DNA of 64,000 bases, from contig NZ_CANLYD010000001.1 of NCBI RefSeq assembly GCF_947495315.1, forward strand, positions 186,001 to 250,000. Direction: 5' to 3'. Position numbers and translations under genes: made by a program. Source of the DNA: an uncultured Aquimarina sp. (lineage in GTDB: Bacteria; Bacteroidota; Bacteroidia; Flavobacteriales; Flavobacteriaceae). This document shows positions 62,647 to 64,000 of this stretch, one piece after another. How positions within the stretch are numbered: position 1 is the first letter of the stretch; every line of letters starts with the position of its first letter. Below the pieces are notes generated by a model. That model had not been told where the DNA came from. It worked only from the letters and a program-made list of their open reading frames with translations, and searched no databases.

Positions 62647-63071
62647 ATTTAGATCGTATTAAAAAGTATGCAGATGTTTGTATTCGCTTACCCATAGGAT
62701 TTCATTTGATATACGGAGTACAGGATAATATTTTTTCGTGGGATGATATGCTAGGATTCAGAGAATTTCTAGAAAGTCATGGATTTCCTTTCCCTTTAAT
62801 AGCTGCTCATATTTCGGTCTACGCACAGTTTATTTGCGGTGCGTTGTTTATTCTTGGTTACAAAACCAGGTATGCTGCTTTGGTTATGGTTTGCAACTTT
62901 ATCATAGCGATTATAGCTGTACATTTAAATGACCCTTATTTTAATAAATTTCCTGCAATCATGATGCTTTTCGGTTCGTTTTATATGTTATTACATGGTG
63001 ATGGATATTACACTATTAAAGTTTTGATGAATCAATTAAAGTCGAAACAAAGAAATCCACCTTTGTCATAA
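62643..63071 (+). CDS. DoxX family membrane protein
   Basis: 142 aa, four membrane segments. The family pattern IRLPIGFHLIYGVQDNIFSWDDMLGFREFLESHGFPFP and AQFICGALFILGYKTRYAALVMVCNFIIAI is clear. DoxX-like proteins are membrane partners of oxidoreductases, but the role of this one is open. It starts within the DUF5694 stop (ATGA). Confidence 0.88.
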   Translation: MNLDRIKKYADVCIRLPIGFHLIYGVQDNIFSWDDMLGFREFLESHGFPFPLIAAHISVYAQFICGALFILGYKTRYAALVMVCNFIIAIIAVHLNDPYFNKFPAIMMLFGSFYMLLHGDGYYTIKVLMNQLKSKQRNPPLS

Positions 63072-63173
63072 ATATCAAAAAATAGTAAAAACATATCTTA
63101 GGCTTTTAGGTCTATATCATTCTTAGCTAAACTAGCTTCTACTATCTTTTAATTTGTTGGAAAATCATAAGAC

Positions 63174-64000
63174 ATGAAAAAAATAGTACTACTTAACCTT
63201 ATATTTCTAAATATAACGTATCATTCGAATTCTCAATCTTTTGAAAATCAAAATATACCAGACGTGACAACAACTCTATCGGCATCGCGAAGTGCCAACT
63301 TTGTCGATATTAATAATGATGGATGGGATGATATATTTTTCTCAAATGGAAGATCAGGTGGACAGAATAACATGTTATATATCAACAATACAGATGGAAC
63401 TTTTACAACAGTTACAGGAGATGATATTGTAAGTGATAATAGCAGTTCTGATGGAACTAGTTTTGCGGATGCTGATAATGATGGGGACTTGGATGCATTT
63501 ATGGTAACTTGGGCATCTTCGCCAAATGGTATTAATTATTTTTATCGTAATAATGCTGATGGCACCTTTACTCACGAACCCAGTAATGTATCTGGTATTT
63601 CATCTACATTTTCTGAAATGATTACCTGGGTAGATATTAATAATGATCAATTATTAGATATCTATTTTACGAATAGTGCTGGAGCTACAGCCAATCGTTA
63701 TTATGAGAATCAAGGAGATGGTAGTTTTCTACCAGTTACTAATCTTTCTATTACTGGCGAAATTTTGCGTACCAGATCAGTTGATTGGATAGATTACGAT
63801 AATGACGGGGATTGTGATTTATTTCTGACGAATGAAAACAATACCAGAAATTCACTTTTTAGAAATGATGGAGTCAATAGTTTTACGCAAATAACAGATC
63901 TATCGATAGTACAGGACTTTAGAACTTCTGGAGGAAGTTCGTGGGGAGATATTGATAATGATGGGGACTATGATTTGTTTGTAGCTAATTATAGCAATCA
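63174..64000 (+). CDS. Secreted FG-GAP/VCBS repeat protein, N-terminal part (cut by window end)
   Basis: 275 codons are visible from the ATG at 63174. Signal peptide (about 1-21, HSNSQ). Repeats with calcium-binding D-x-(D/N)-x-D-G loops follow at regular spacing: VDINNDGWDDIFFSNG, ADADNDGDLDAFMVTW, VDINNDQLLDIYFTN, IDYDNDGDCDLFLTN, GDIDNDGDYDLFVAN. This is the FG-GAP/VCBS beta-propeller of many T9SS-exported Bacteroidota proteins, often ending in an ASPIC/UnbV or T9SS domain beyond the window. Confidence 0.92.
   Translation, partial: MKKIVLLNLIFLNITYHSNSQSFENQNIPDVTTTLSASRSANFVDINNDGWDDIFFSNGRSGGQNNMLYINNTDGTFTTVTGDDIVSDNSSSDGTSFADADNDGDLDAFMVTWASSPNGINYFYRNNADGTFTHEPSNVSGISSTFSEMITWVDINNDQLLDIYFTNSAGATANRYYENQGDGSFLPVTNLSITGEILRTRSVDWIDYDNDGDCDLFLTNENNTRNSLFRNDGVNSFTQITDLSIVQDFRTSGGSSWGDIDNDGDYDLFVANYSN

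Overview
The window reads as a chromosomal segment of a marine-type Bacteroidota, family Flavobacteriaceae; an Aquimarina-like genus is plausible but not provable from this piece. The signs are SusC/SusD pairs, a type IX secretion (T9SS) C-terminal sorting domain, OstA-like, DUF349, GIN-domain and PspC proteins, low GC, no Shine-Dalgarno sites, TAnnTTTG-type promoter elements, and GTG/TTG starts in several genes. No rRNA, tRNA, CRISPR array, transposase or integrase was seen.

Layout. 1-8.2 kb: two tandem, nearly identical SusC/SusD units (the first cut by the window edge) and the stump of a third SusD. 8.2-11.7 kb: a secreted multidomain alpha-amylase on the other strand, suggesting an alpha-glucan utilisation locus. 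12-19.3 kb: methyltransferase, DUF349 protein, aroE, two tandem DUF368 (PopT-type) undecaprenyl-phosphate translocases, and a TPR protein. 19.7-28.5 kb: class III aminotransferase, OstA-like LPS-transport protein, a 21-bp tandem repeat array, an S41 peptidase with an AraC regulator, a CHMI-type isomerase and a nitronate monooxygenase. 29.3-35.2 kb: a translationally coupled carotenoid operon (phytoene synthase, lycopene cyclase, a 55-codon remnant of phytoene desaturase, a CruF-like protein, acyltransferase, glycosyltransferase, TPR protein, DUF4056 protein).

35.3-41.7 kb is an accessory island. It holds gene stumps and then five small minus-strand genes of unrelated function. Four of them have a long imperfect hairpin with AAC...GTT ends just after the stop codon, and the fifth is flanked by an exact 11-bp direct repeat. 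This looks like an array of mobile gene cassettes with attC-like sites and is the most unusual feature of the window. 41.9-47.4 kb: FabV, a Crp regulator, a TRIC channel, small membrane proteins and a sterol desaturase-like enzyme. 47.8-50.6 kb: a TPR/LuxR-type regulator and trxB. 50.6-56.7 kb: an envelope module (two GIN-domain proteins, an NTF2-like protein, PadR, PspC, an M50-like protein, DUF4870) with shared leader sequences. 56.8-64 kb: DUF4442, AIM24-family protein, a 65-aa conserved-looking protein, OxyR with both redox cysteines, a LytS/LytTR two-component pair, DUF5694-DoxX, and the start of an FG-GAP/VCBS repeat protein cut by the window end.

Common themes are operons coupled by ATGA overlaps (DUF368-aroE, the carotenoid operon, padR-pspC, LytTR-kinase, DUF5694-DoxX), local duplication, and many decayed fragments (SusD, crtI, DUF4386, methyltransferase).
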